Source: Leeuwenhoekiella nanhaiensis
GTDB lineage: Bacteria > Bacteroidota > Bacteroidia > Flavobacteriales > Flavobacteriaceae
Reading direction: 5' to 3'
Length of the DNA: 64,000 nt
NCBI RefSeq assembly: GCF_002744755.1
Contig: NZ_KZ319289.1
Location: 434,001-498,000, forward strand
Program-made: the position numbers and the translations under genes
Notes under the pieces: model-generated
The model's database searches: none
What the model was told of the DNA's origin: nothing
Seen by the model: only the letters and a program-made list of their open reading frames with translations
Shown here: piece after piece, positions 34,745-42,811 of the stretch
How positions within the stretch are numbered: the stretch's first letter is position 1
How the letters are laid out: each line of letters opens with the position of its first letter

Positions 34745-35746
34745 ATGGATTCGCTAACACAAATTGTACTGGGTGCCGCGGTAGGCGAGGCCGTTTTAGG
34801 CAAGAAAGTAGGCAACAAAGCGATGTTGTATGGTGCTATTGCCGGTACAATTCCGGATTTGGATACCATCGTGGGTAAATTCCTTGATCCGCTTACAGCG
34901 ATTGAAATTCACCGCGGCATCAGCCACTCTATTGTGTTTAGTATTGCGATGGCGCCGTTGCTGGGTTGGTTGGTTTCACAAATTCATAGGAAAGTTAATG
35001 CCACTTGGAAAGACTGGTCCTGGCTCTTTTTCTGGGCTTTGATCACACATCCATTGCTGGATGCGCATACCACCTGGGGAACGCAGTTGTTTTGGCCCTT
35101 CGACCTGAGGCTGGCTTATCAAAACATTTTTGTGATCGATCCGCTGTACACCTTGCCGTTTCTGATCTTTCTGATTTTGGCAATGCGATTGCCCAAAACT
35201 TCGCCTAAACGCCGTAAGTGGAACCGCTTAGGCCTGATTGTAAGTTCGGTTTATATGCTGCTTACGCTCGTTCTAAAAGGCATCAGCTATCAAAAATTTA
35301 CCGCTGCGCTTGAGGAGCAAAACATTGAATATACCGCGATTGATACCCGCCCCGCAGCCTTTAATACGATCTTGTGGTATGCAAACATAGATGTGGGAGA
35401 CGCCTATCTGCTGGGGGATTATTCGTTTTTTGATACCAAACCCATTGAATTTCGGTTTGTGCCGAAAGATCATCAGTTTTTAGGCGATTACAAGGATACC
35501 GAAACCATAAAGCGACTGGAAGCCATTGCCCAAAACTGGTACACGATTTCCCGTAAATACGGAAACCTGTATTTTAACGACCTGCGTTTTGGAGTCTACG
35601 ATTTAGATGCAAAGAACCTGAGTTTTGTATTCAGTTATGAATTGATTCCTGCCAAAACCGGACTTACCATAAAGGAAAGCGAGCGTGACCCGGAAGCGAT
35701 GAAGCAGGTGCTGCGCAGTTTGTGGGAACGCATGTGGGGGAATTAG
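34745..35746 (+). CDS. YdjM/DUF457-like membrane-bound metal-dependent hydrolase
   Basis: A 333-residue protein. The N-terminal MDSLTQIVLGAAVGEAVLG, IPDLDTIVG, HRGISHSIVF and HPLLDAHTTWGTQLFWPF are the conserved His/Asp blocks of the YdjM (DUF457) family, in four membrane helices. A C-terminal soluble domain of about 160 residues follows. E. coli YdjM is an SOS-linked inner-membrane protein; the biochemical reaction is not established. It starts directly after the stop of the MutS-like gene. Confidence 0.87.
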   Translation: MDSLTQIVLGAAVGEAVLGKKVGNKAMLYGAIAGTIPDLDTIVGKFLDPLTAIEIHRGISHSIVFSIAMAPLLGWLVSQIHRKVNATWKDWSWLFFWALITHPLLDAHTTWGTQLFWPFDLRLAYQNIFVIDPLYTLPFLIFLILAMRLPKTSPKRRKWNRLGLIVSSVYMLLTLVLKGISYQKFTAALEEQNIEYTAIDTRPAAFNTILWYANIDVGDAYLLGDYSFFDTKPIEFRFVPKDHQFLGDYKDTETIKRLEAIAQNWYTISRKYGNLYFNDLRFGVYDLDAKNLSFVFSYELIPAKTGLTIKESERDPEAMKQVLRSLWERMWGN

Positions 35747-35828
35747 ATTTTAGACGTGAGATTTGAGAATATAGAATAAAGAGAAAAGAGTAGAGACAAT
35801 ATCAATAAAAATAAAAATAGTAATAACA
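35747..35828. repeat. Dispersed repeat and AATANN tract before the cupin gene
   Basis: ATTTTAGACGTGAGATTTGAGA (shown here as two parts, TTTTAGACGTGAG and ATTTGAGA) at 35747-35770 matches the repeat near 4111 and 36147. From 35797 a run of AAT-triplet hexamers leads directly to the ATG at 35829. Confidence 0.55.
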
Positions 35829-36146
35829 ATGAACTATAAACTCTCAGACATTACTCCAAAAGAAATTATGCCGGGTTACCATGGTAAATTGATACATACC
35901 CAGAATACCTCTTTGGCTTTTTGGGAAGTGGAAGAAGGTGCTGAGGTGCCCGAGCACAGTCATATGAACGAGCAAATTATGCACGTAATTGAAGGCGAAT
36001 TCGAATTTACCCTCGACGGAAACACGCAGGTGTATCATCCTGGTGATATTGTCGTGATCGCTCCGCACCTTAAACACAGCGGCAAAGCCCTTACACCTTG
36101 CAAACTTCTGGATGTGTTTAGCCCTACACGGGAGGAGTATAGATAG
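35829..36146 (+). CDS. Small cupin-domain protein
   Basis: A 105-residue single cupin. The first metal motif is EVPEHSHMNEQIMHVIEGEFEF (two His, a Glu/Gln and later His) and the second is PGDIVVIAPHLKHSGKAL. The metal-binding His set appears complete. Such proteins bind small molecules or carry out simple dioxygenase or isomerase reactions; the substrate is unknown. It stands between two repeat-rich gaps and is probably a single-gene unit. Confidence 0.87.
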   Translation: MNYKLSDITPKEIMPGYHGKLIHTQNTSLAFWEVEEGAEVPEHSHMNEQIMHVIEGEFEFTLDGNTQVYHPGDIVVIAPHLKHSGKALTPCKLLDVFSPTREEYR

Positions 36147-36192
36147 ACGTTAGACTTTAGATTTGAGACTTAAGAAAGATTCTTATGTCAGG

Positions 36193-36251
36193 TCGAGCGC
36201 AGTCGAGACCCAATTCAAAAGAGTTGTCGTAAACGTCTCGACTGCGCTCGA
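36193..36251. repeat. Long inverted repeat upstream of the SDR gene
   Basis: TCGAGCGCAGTCGAGAC (36193-36209) and its exact reverse complement GTCTCGACTGCGCTCGA (36235-36251) enclose a 25-base loop. The 17-base perfect stem is very stable. Each arm is itself the TCGAGCGCAGTCGA word common as a dispersed intergenic repeat in Flavobacteriaceae, and here two copies face each other. No T-run follows on either strand close enough for a standard terminator. Confidence 0.75.
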
Positions 36252-36278
36252 GATGACTCATTTTATTAGAAGTAAAAT

Positions 36279-37064
36279 ATGAATATCAATTTAAGCGGAA
36301 AGAGAGCACTGGTAGGCGGAAGCACATCAGGGATTGGGAAAGCAATTGCTATGCAACTTGCGGTAAGTGGTGCGGCAGTGACTTTAATGTCCCGCTCGCT
36401 GGAAAAGCTGGAAGCTGTAAAGGCAGAACTGCCTACTCCTCATAAGCAGCACCACCAGATTATTCAGGTTGATTTTACCGATTTTGAGGCCTACAAAACG
36501 ATTATTTCAACATACTTTGAAAGCAACTCGGTTGATATTTTGGTTAATAACACGCAGGGTCCAGATGCGGGAACCGCGCTTGAGAAAGAGGTAAGCGATT
36601 ACCAGCAGGCTTTTGATTTGTTGTTTAAGAATGTCGTCCTCACTACCGAATTGGCGCTTAAAGCGATGCGCAAGGCGAAATGGGGGCGTGTGATTAATGT
36701 TGCCTCGGTTTCGGTTAAAGAGCCGCTGGCACATTTGGTCCTGTCAAATTCCATAAGGGCTGCCGTGGTAACCTGGGCAAAAAGTCTGGCTACCGAAGTA
36801 GGCCCCGATCAGATCACGGTAAACAGCATTTTGACCGGCTATTTTGATACCGAACGCATCGCTTCCTTAAATGCTAAAAAAGCCCGGGAGCAGGGTATTT
36901 CGGAAGCAGCAGTTTTTAAACAACTCGAAGCCGGGGTGCCTGTACGCCGTATTGGTAAACCGGAAGAATACGGGTTTCTGGTTGCCTTTCTGGCTTCAGA
37001 GCAGGCGGCCTACATCACGGGTACTCAAATTCCCATTGATGGTGGTTTGTTGAGTAGTTTGTAA
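36279..37064 (+). CDS. Divergent short-chain dehydrogenase/reductase
   Basis: A 261-residue SDR. The cofactor motif is GGSTSGIG and the structural VNNTQGP replaces the usual NNAG. The catalytic Ser region VINVASVSVKEPL is present, but at the YxxxK position the sequence reads LVLSNSIRAAV, so the catalytic Tyr and Lys are both missing. This LSNSxRAAV form is known in a subset of SDRs annotated as oxidoreductases. It may use a different mechanism or serve another role. The C-terminal ITGTQIPIDGGLLSSL is normal. It converges with the AraC gene, three bases apart. Confidence 0.85.
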   Translation: MNINLSGKRALVGGSTSGIGKAIAMQLAVSGAAVTLMSRSLEKLEAVKAELPTPHKQHHQIIQVDFTDFEAYKTIISTYFESNSVDILVNNTQGPDAGTALEKEVSDYQQAFDLLFKNVVLTTELALKAMRKAKWGRVINVASVSVKEPLAHLVLSNSIRAAVVTWAKSLATEVGPDQITVNSILTGYFDTERIASLNAKKAREQGISEAAVFKQLEAGVPVRRIGKPEEYGFLVAFLASEQAAYITGTQIPIDGGLLSSL

Positions 37065-37067
37065 TTA

Positions 37068-37913
37068 TTACGCGCTTAAATTTCGGTACTCGCGCGGCGA
37101 CATCCCCTTTTCTTTTTTAAAATACCGGTTAAAGTTGGAAACCGAATTAAAACCTGCGGCATAGGCGATGTTAGCGATAGGTTCCTGCTGATCTGGGGTG
37201 CGCAGCAACTGGCAGGCGTGCTCAATACGCAGGCCGGTCAAAAATTCGCTAAAGGTTTTGTTCGTCCGCTCTTTAAAAAACCGGCAAAAAGCGGTGGGAC
37301 TCATCACAGCGATTTCCGCGATTTCCTCCAGGCTTATGCGCTCCTGAAAATGACTCAGGCAAAAGTCAAAAACCTTACTCATCCGCTGACCTTCCGTATC
37401 GGTATAGCGTGAATTTTCGGTGAAATTGGAGAGCAGTTCTTTGGGAGCTTCAGCGGTTTCGTAAAGCAGGTTGATAAAGTGTAAGAAGCGCTTCATTCCG
37501 GAATTCTTCAGTTGCATAAAGCATTTTTTAAAGCGTAAATCCCGGTCTTTAATGCGGAAACCTGACTGGGCCAGATTAAAAAAGGGTTCAAAATCGCGGA
37601 GTTCTTCGGTCTCAAAAAAATCGGCGCCAAAACTTTCACGGTTAAAAAAAACCGAGAGCATATGCGATTCGCTGTCTTCCTGTATATTGCTTCTAAATAC
37701 ATGCGGCAGATTTCCGCCAAAAACCAAAACTTCACCGGGCTCAAAGCGGGTTACGGTGTTTCCGGTTAACAAGGTGCCGGTGCCACTCAGAACATAGCTC
37801 ATCTGTATTTCGGGATGCTGATGCAGCTTGTCGTAAAAGAGGAATTCGTGATCCTCCTGCACGATGAGGGCCTGCTTGCCCGATTTCGGTATTTTAAACG
37901 GTAAAACTTTCAC
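37068..37913 (-). CDS. AraC-family regulator, probable hydroxyproline regulator
   Basis: A 281-residue regulator with an N-terminal cupin sensor (HQHPEIQMSYVLSGTG, FEPGEVLVFGGNLPHVF) and a C-terminal pair of helix-turn-helix motifs (ISLEEIAEIAVMSPTAFCRFFK, then IANIAYAAGFNSVSNFNRYFKK). It is divergent from the DapA-family gene of the hydroxyproline cluster, with 132 bases between the starts, the usual placement for a local activator. The ligand is not visible from sequence; hydroxyproline or a pathway intermediate is the likely inducer. Confidence 0.9.
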   Translation of the reverse strand: MKVLPFKIPKSGKQALIVQEDHEFLFYDKLHQHPEIQMSYVLSGTGTLLTGNTVTRFEPGEVLVFGGNLPHVFRSNIQEDSESHMLSVFFNRESFGADFFETEELRDFEPFFNLAQSGFRIKDRDLRFKKCFMQLKNSGMKRFLHFINLLYETAEAPKELLSNFTENSRYTDTEGQRMSKVFDFCLSHFQERISLEEIAEIAVMSPTAFCRFFKERTNKTFSEFLTGLRIEHACQLLRTPDQQEPIANIAYAAGFNSVSNFNRYFKKEKGMSPREYRNLSA

Positions 37914-38014
37914 TAAGTAGAATTTGACCTAAATAACAGCCTTAATTTGAAGGTCGCGCTAAAATATGCAAAGATTTGGTTAAATACTACAAAAGAAATG
38001 CTTTAGAACTCCAG

Positions 38015-38022
38015 TAGCTTTG
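38015..38022 (+). promoter_or_regulatory. -7 element before the hydroxyproline catabolic genes
   Basis: TAGCTTTG matches TAnnTTTG exactly, 24 bases before the ATG at 38046. No good -33 TTG is seen, as is common for promoters that rely on an activator such as the AraC protein encoded divergently. Confidence 0.55.
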
Positions 38023-38045
38023 CTAGAGTATTTAAAATTAAACCT

Positions 38046-38978
38046 ATGCAAATCAATTGGGAAGGCGTAATGCCCGCAGTAACCACAAAATTTACTCAGG
38101 ACGATAAACTGGATCTTGAACTTTTTGAACTAAATATTAAAGCGCAGCTTGATGCCGGTGTTCATGGCATCGTACTGGGCGGTACTCTGGGAGAAGCCAG
38201 TACCCTGAGCGATGAAGAAAAAAGTACCTTAACCCGCAAAACGGTTGAAATCGTTGCCAGTAAAGTGCCGGTTATGATGAATATCGCCGAGCAAACCACA
38301 AAAGGTGCAATTGCAGCTGCAAAAAAAGCTGAAGAAGATGGTGCAAGTGGACTCATGATGTTGACTCCTATGCGTTACAAAGCCAGTGATCGCGAGGTGG
38401 TCGCCTACTTTAAAGCGGTGGCGCAAAGTACTTCGCTTCCTATTATGGTTTATAACAATCCCGTTGATTATAAGATTGAAGTGACTCAGGATATGTTTGA
38501 AGAGTTGCTCGAAGAACCCAATATTCAGGCAGTTAAAGAGTCTACACGAGATATTTCAAACGTGACGCGCATCAAGAACCGTTTTGGAGACCGTCTTAAA
38601 ATTATGACCGGTGTTGATACGCTGGCTCTTGAAAGTTTATTGATGGGCGCAGACGGCTGGGTTGCCGGTTTGGTTTGTGCATTTCCTGCTGAAACTGTGG
38701 CGATTTATGAGCTGCAAAAAGCGGGTCGCATTGCCGAAGCACTTGAAATTTACCGCTGGTTCTTACCGCTTTTGGAGTTGGATATAGACGCTCAGTTGGT
38801 GCAAAACATTAAATTGGCAGAAGTACATACCAACATTGGGTCAGAATTCGTGCGGGCGCCGCGTCTTCCGCTTGCGGGAGCACGCAGGGAAGAGGTTCTT
38901 CAGATTATTAAGAAAGGTCTGGAAACCCGCCCCGTATTACCCGAATACAAGAGTTTAAATGCTGGCATAACTGCCTAA
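38046..38978 (+). CDS. DapA-family deaminase/aldolase, probable pyrroline-4-hydroxy-2-carboxylate deaminase
   Basis: A 310-residue dihydrodipicolinate synthase-family protein. The Schiff-base lysine is Lys164 in QAVKESTRD, and the YNNPVDY and GGTLGEAST motifs are typical. In hydroxyproline pathways a DapA-family enzyme converts pyrroline-4-hydroxy-2-carboxylate to alpha-ketoglutarate semialdehyde and ammonia. The next gene is the matching semialdehyde dehydrogenase, and the epimerase and oxidase lie downstream, which is the main reason for this call over dihydrodipicolinate synthase. A hairpin follows the stop. Confidence 0.85.
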   Translation: MQINWEGVMPAVTTKFTQDDKLDLELFELNIKAQLDAGVHGIVLGGTLGEASTLSDEEKSTLTRKTVEIVASKVPVMMNIAEQTTKGAIAAAKKAEEDGASGLMMLTPMRYKASDREVVAYFKAVAQSTSLPIMVYNNPVDYKIEVTQDMFEELLEEPNIQAVKESTRDISNVTRIKNRFGDRLKIMTGVDTLALESLLMGADGWVAGLVCAFPAETVAIYELQKAGRIAEALEIYRWFLPLLELDIDAQLVQNIKLAEVHTNIGSEFVRAPRLPLAGARREEVLQIIKKGLETRPVLPEYKSLNAGITA

Positions 38979-38980
38979 GC

Positions 38981-39017
38981 GTAAAACTACCTCGGGTCAG
39001 GCCTTGAGGTATTTTAC
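38981..39017 (+). terminator. Stem-loop after the DapA-family gene
   Basis: GTAAAACTACCTC (38981-38993) pairs with GAGGTATTTTAC (39006-39017) with one bulge. It begins three bases after the stop codon. Its descending arm is T-rich but no long T-run follows, so it may be a weak terminator, an mRNA-stabilising hairpin or a processing site. The remaining gap to 39281 contains a second imperfect inverted repeat (GGTGAGAAAATGGATC at 39041 with GATCCATTTTTACC at 39119) and no gene. Confidence 0.5.
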
Positions 39018-39281
39018 CCCCTGGTGGTGTCAATTAAATTGGTGAGAAAATGGATCGGAAGCTAGAAACGTACTCAAGTACGGCTAAAACTAACTAACAA
39101 AGCAGAGGCCATGCCGAAGATCCATTTTTACCGATTTACCCTCTTTGAGGGTTTCAAATACAAGCCGGGCACCTTTCAGAGGTGCTTTCGCGCTAAATAA
39201 ATACTGTTTTTGGCAGTTAAAGCTGAAAACTACAAGCTGATTTTTCAAGGTGTTTTTGAAAGTCAGACAATCAAAAATGAT

Positions 39282-40859
39282 ATGATTACAGGAAAAAATT
39301 ACATAGGCAACAGCCTTTCGGCGAAAGGAACACAAACCTACAAAACGGTTAACCCGAAGCTTAACAGCGATAATGAGTGGGATTTTACCGAAGCCACAGA
39401 AGCTGAGGTAGATGAAGCGGCTCAAAAAGCGACGGAAGCTTTCGCAGTATACAAACAAAAAACAGATAAAGAACGCGCTGCATTTTTAAGAGCTATTGCA
39501 GAAGAAATTGAAGCTTTAGGTCAGGAAGTGATAGATGCGTACACCGCAGAGTCAGGCCTGCCCGAAGGGCGTGCGATGGGCGAGCGCGGGCGCACCATTG
39601 GCCAGCTGAATTCGTTTGCAGCTTTGCTTGAGCAGGGAGATTGGGTCCAGGCGACTATAGATCACGGTGACCCGGAGCGCACTCCCGCACCGAAACCTGA
39701 TTTGCGCAAAATGCAAATCGCGGTAGGTCCCGTCGCCGTTTTTGGCGCCAGTAATTTTCCGTTTGCTTTTTCTACGGCTGGCGGTGATACGGCCAGTGCG
39801 CTGGCAGCAGGTTGCCCCGTTATTGTAAAAAGTCACCCGATGCATGCGGGTACGGGCGAACTCGTTTCTTCGGCGATTATAAAAGCTGCGGAAAAAACAG
39901 GGATGCCTGACGGTGTTTTCTCAAATCTGAATAGTAAAGGAATTACCGTAGGTGAGCAATTGGTAAAGCATCCTGCAATTAAAGCGGTGGGCTTTACCGG
40001 AAGCATCAAAGCCGGAACGGCATTGACCAAATTGGGTGCAGGCCGAAAAGAGCCTATCCCGGTTTATGCCGAAATGGGAAGCATTAATCCGGTTGTGATT
40101 TTGCCTGAAGCATTAAAAGCAAATGGTGAGTCATGGGCACAGAAATATGCCGGAAGCATCAATCTGGGAGCGGGACAGTTTTGCACCAATCCCGGACTTA
40201 TTTTAGGAATTGAAGGCGCTGAACTCGATACGTTTGGAAAGCACCTAGCTGCAGCATTAGGTCAGCAACCGGCTAATTGTATGTTGCACCCCAATATTCA
40301 CAGTTCCTACGAGAGCGGAAAGCAAAAAATGCTCGACGCAAACGGCACTGAAGTTCTGGCGGTAGCGCTTGAGGCGGAAGGTGCAAATGACGGCAAGCCC
40401 GCATTGGTTAAAGTAACTGCAGACGATTTTCTGGCTAATTCGGAATTGCATACCGAAGTTTTTGGTCCGTTTTCGATGCTGGTTGCCTGCGCTTCAAAAG
40501 CCCAGTTGCTCGAAGTATTGAATACCTTGGAAGGTCAGTTGACCGGTTCGTTGATTGCCGAAGCCGCAGAAGTTTCAGCATATACAGATGTGATTGACGC
40601 ACTGCGTTCACGGGTAGGAAGAATTTTATTTAACGGGGTGCCAACCGGTGTAGAAGTATGCCCGGCGATGCACCACGGCGGTCCGTTTCCCTCAACTTCT
40701 GATGCGAAGTTTACATCGGTAGGTAATGACGCGATTTACCGCTGGGTACGCCCGGTTTCGTATCAGGACTGGCCTCAGGAACTATTACCCGATGCTTTAA
40801 AAGACGGAAATCCCTTAGGTATTCTGCGTAAGGTGGACGGTATTTATAATAAAGCCTAG
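39282..40859 (+). CDS. Alpha-ketoglutarate semialdehyde (2,5-dioxovalerate) dehydrogenase
   Basis: A 525-residue aldehyde dehydrogenase. It has the KGSADH-type features GPVAVFGASNFPFAFSTAGGD, the SHPMH segment, GFTGSIKAG cofactor loop, EMGSINPV with the general base Glu, and the nucleophile Cys in GAGQFCTNPG. The VGRILFNGVPTGVEV and HHGGPFPSTSD blocks are diagnostic for 2,5-dioxovalerate dehydrogenases. It oxidises alpha-ketoglutarate semialdehyde to alpha-ketoglutarate, the last step of hydroxyproline breakdown. The ATG at 39282 (MITGKNYIGN) is preferred over upstream starts that add a non-homologous extension. Confidence 0.92.
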   Translation: MITGKNYIGNSLSAKGTQTYKTVNPKLNSDNEWDFTEATEAEVDEAAQKATEAFAVYKQKTDKERAAFLRAIAEEIEALGQEVIDAYTAESGLPEGRAMGERGRTIGQLNSFAALLEQGDWVQATIDHGDPERTPAPKPDLRKMQIAVGPVAVFGASNFPFAFSTAGGDTASALAAGCPVIVKSHPMHAGTGELVSSAIIKAAEKTGMPDGVFSNLNSKGITVGEQLVKHPAIKAVGFTGSIKAGTALTKLGAGRKEPIPVYAEMGSINPVVILPEALKANGESWAQKYAGSINLGAGQFCTNPGLILGIEGAELDTFGKHLAAALGQQPANCMLHPNIHSSYESGKQKMLDANGTEVLAVALEAEGANDGKPALVKVTADDFLANSELHTEVFGPFSMLVACASKAQLLEVLNTLEGQLTGSLIAEAAEVSAYTDVIDALRSRVGRILFNGVPTGVEVCPAMHHGGPFPSTSDAKFTSVGNDAIYRWVRPVSYQDWPQELLPDALKDGNPLGILRKVDGIYNKA

Positions 40860-40864
40860 TAACA

Positions 40865-40901
40865 ACTCCTTCCCTTTGAAGGGAAGGTTGGGATGGGATG
40901 T
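40865..40901. repeat. C/G-rich intergenic repeat
   Basis: ACTCCTTCCCTTTGAAGGG then AAGGTTGGGATGGGATG, a relative of the repeats at 28327, 32479 and 47466. The CCCTTTGAAGGG part is palindromic. Confidence 0.55.
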
Positions 40902-40948
40902 TGACGGGAATTTTGATAGTTCTGCAAAGCCGGTAAGTAAAAAGTAAA

Positions 40949-42691
40949 ATGATGATAATGTCTAAACGAATTCAGATGAAAACACGTTGTATACTACTGC
41001 TTGTCTTTTTGATGACAGGAGCTTTAAATGCGCAAAAATCCATTTCCCTGGACAGCATCATTAGCATTTATGAAAACCATCGGGATTACGATTGGCAGGA
41101 TTATCCGCTGGGGCGTTACGATGAAGAATTGTATAAAGAGCGGGCTGCGTTTGCTCAGGAGCTTTTAGATAAGTTGGCGGCCCTGAACGAAGAGAAGCTC
41201 CCGGCAAGCCAAAAGATATCCAGTAAGCTTCTGGCTTTTGTGTTGCAGGATCAGGTAGCTGAGTACACCTACAAGATGCACCTCAATCCCATTCAGGCCG
41301 ATCAGGGCTTTCACCTCAATCTCAATTATCAGGTGCGACCCATTCGCAATTACGATCAGGCGGTGGGGTATCTCAACCGGCTAAAGGCCATTCCGTATTT
41401 TGCTGAAAGTCATTTCGCCCTGATGCGCGAAGGGTTTAAGCAGGGTATTGTGCAGCCACGCGTGATTTTCAACGGGTATGAGTCCACCTACGAGACGCAT
41501 ATTGTCGACAATCCGCTGGAGAGTTATTTTTATTCGCCCTTTTTAGAATTGCCCGATAACATTTCGCAGTCGCGAAAAGATTCGCTGCTTACCGCCGCAA
41601 AGCAGGTAGTTGAAGACAGTGTGATCCCCAGTTTTAAAAAGATCAAAGCCTTTTTTGAGACCGAATATTTACCGGCAAGCCGGGATGCCATTGGAGTTTT
41701 GGCACAACCCGGCGGAGCAGAATTTTACCAAAACCGAATTGATTTTTACACCACTTCGACTGATTATACAGCAAAAAGCATCCACGAGCTGGGCCTGAAA
41801 GAAGTCGCCCGCATCAAAGCCGAAATGCAAAAAATCATCAAGGAAGTCAATTTTGAAGGCAGCTTCGCCGATTTCCTGAAGTTCTTACGTACCGATGCTC
41901 AGTTTTACGTTACTACCGGTGATGCTTTGCTAATGCACGCCCGGGATATTGCCAAGCGTATTGACAACGAGTTGCCAGCTTTCTTTTCGAGATTGCCAAG
42001 GCAGCCTTATGGTGTGATTAAAGTACCCGATGCGATTGCGCCTAAATATACCGGCGGGCGGTATTCCGGCAGCAGTATAATCGGTACGCAGGCCGGGCAT
42101 TATTTGGTGAATACCTATCAGTTAGAGAGTAGGCCGCTGTACACCTTGCCATCGCTTACCGCGCACGAGGCCGTGCCGGGACATCACCTCCAAGGCGCCC
42201 TCAATCAGGAAATGAGTGACAGCATTCCGCAGTTTCGCAGAAATTTATACCTCTCCGCTTACGGTGAGGGTTGGGGGCTTTACTCCGAGTATCTTGCCGA
42301 TGAGATGGGTATTTACAGAACGCCTTATGAGAAATTTGGTCAGCTCACCTATGAGATGTGGCGTGCCTGCCGTCTCGTGGTAGATACCGGGATTCACGCC
42401 ATGGGCTGGAGCCGCCGGGATGTGGTAGACTATATGTCTCAAAATACGGCGCTTTCTATACACGAGATCAATACCGAAACCGACCGCTATATCGCCTGGC
42501 CGGGGCAGGCACTCAGCTATAAAATAGGCGAACTCAAAATACGCGAATTGAGGGAGCGTGCTAAAAAAGCTTTGGGCGAAAACTTTGACATCCGGGCGTT
42601 TCACGAGGTCATTCTCGGCGAGGGCACCGTGACCTTACCCATTTTGGAAGAACAGGTTGACGCCTATATCGCTGAAAATGGGAAAAGTTAA
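40949..42691 (+). CDS. DUF885-family exported metallopeptidase-like protein
   Basis: A 580-residue protein. A signal peptide is seen (MKTRCILLLVFLMTGALNAQ, from Met10); starts at 40949, 40958 and 40976 are all possible. The DUF885 zinc motif HEAVPGHH begins at His406 and the following YGEGWGLYSEYLADEMG supplies further ligands. The family is annotated as uncharacterised, with several members behaving as M32/M3-like peptidases. It lies between the semialdehyde dehydrogenase and the hydroxyproline epimerase genes, so release of amino acids from proline-rich peptides is plausible but inferred. Likely periplasmic or outer-membrane-associated. Confidence 0.85.
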   Translation: MMIMSKRIQMKTRCILLLVFLMTGALNAQKSISLDSIISIYENHRDYDWQDYPLGRYDEELYKERAAFAQELLDKLAALNEEKLPASQKISSKLLAFVLQDQVAEYTYKMHLNPIQADQGFHLNLNYQVRPIRNYDQAVGYLNRLKAIPYFAESHFALMREGFKQGIVQPRVIFNGYESTYETHIVDNPLESYFYSPFLELPDNISQSRKDSLLTAAKQVVEDSVIPSFKKIKAFFETEYLPASRDAIGVLAQPGGAEFYQNRIDFYTTSTDYTAKSIHELGLKEVARIKAEMQKIIKEVNFEGSFADFLKFLRTDAQFYVTTGDALLMHARDIAKRIDNELPAFFSRLPRQPYGVIKVPDAIAPKYTGGRYSGSSIIGTQAGHYLVNTYQLESRPLYTLPSLTAHEAVPGHHLQGALNQEMSDSIPQFRRNLYLSAYGEGWGLYSEYLADEMGIYRTPYEKFGQLTYEMWRACRLVVDTGIHAMGWSRRDVVDYMSQNTALSIHEINTETDRYIAWPGQALSYKIGELKIRELRERAKKALGENFDIRAFHEVILGEGTVTLPILEEQVDAYIAENGKS

Positions 42692-42773
42692 GGGTTAAAA
42701 GTTAATTGTGAATTCTACAAAGGAGAATGCAACCGGAAAATGCAACGTTATTTTAAGTAGAGCTTGAAACCAT

Positions 42774-42809
42774 AATAAGAATAATAATAACAATAAGAAT
42801 AGTAATACC
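42774..42809. repeat. AATANN hexamer tract before the epimerase gene
   Basis: Six or more AAT-triplet units (AATAAGAATAATAATAAC and on) end three bases before the ATG at 42812. This is the longest of four such tracts in the window. Confidence 0.55.
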
Positions 42810-42811
42810 GA

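Noticed and set aside
42245-42604. 119-codon minus-strand frame in the DUF885 gene
   Set aside because: Antisense to the conserved C-terminal part of DUF885, with no supporting features.
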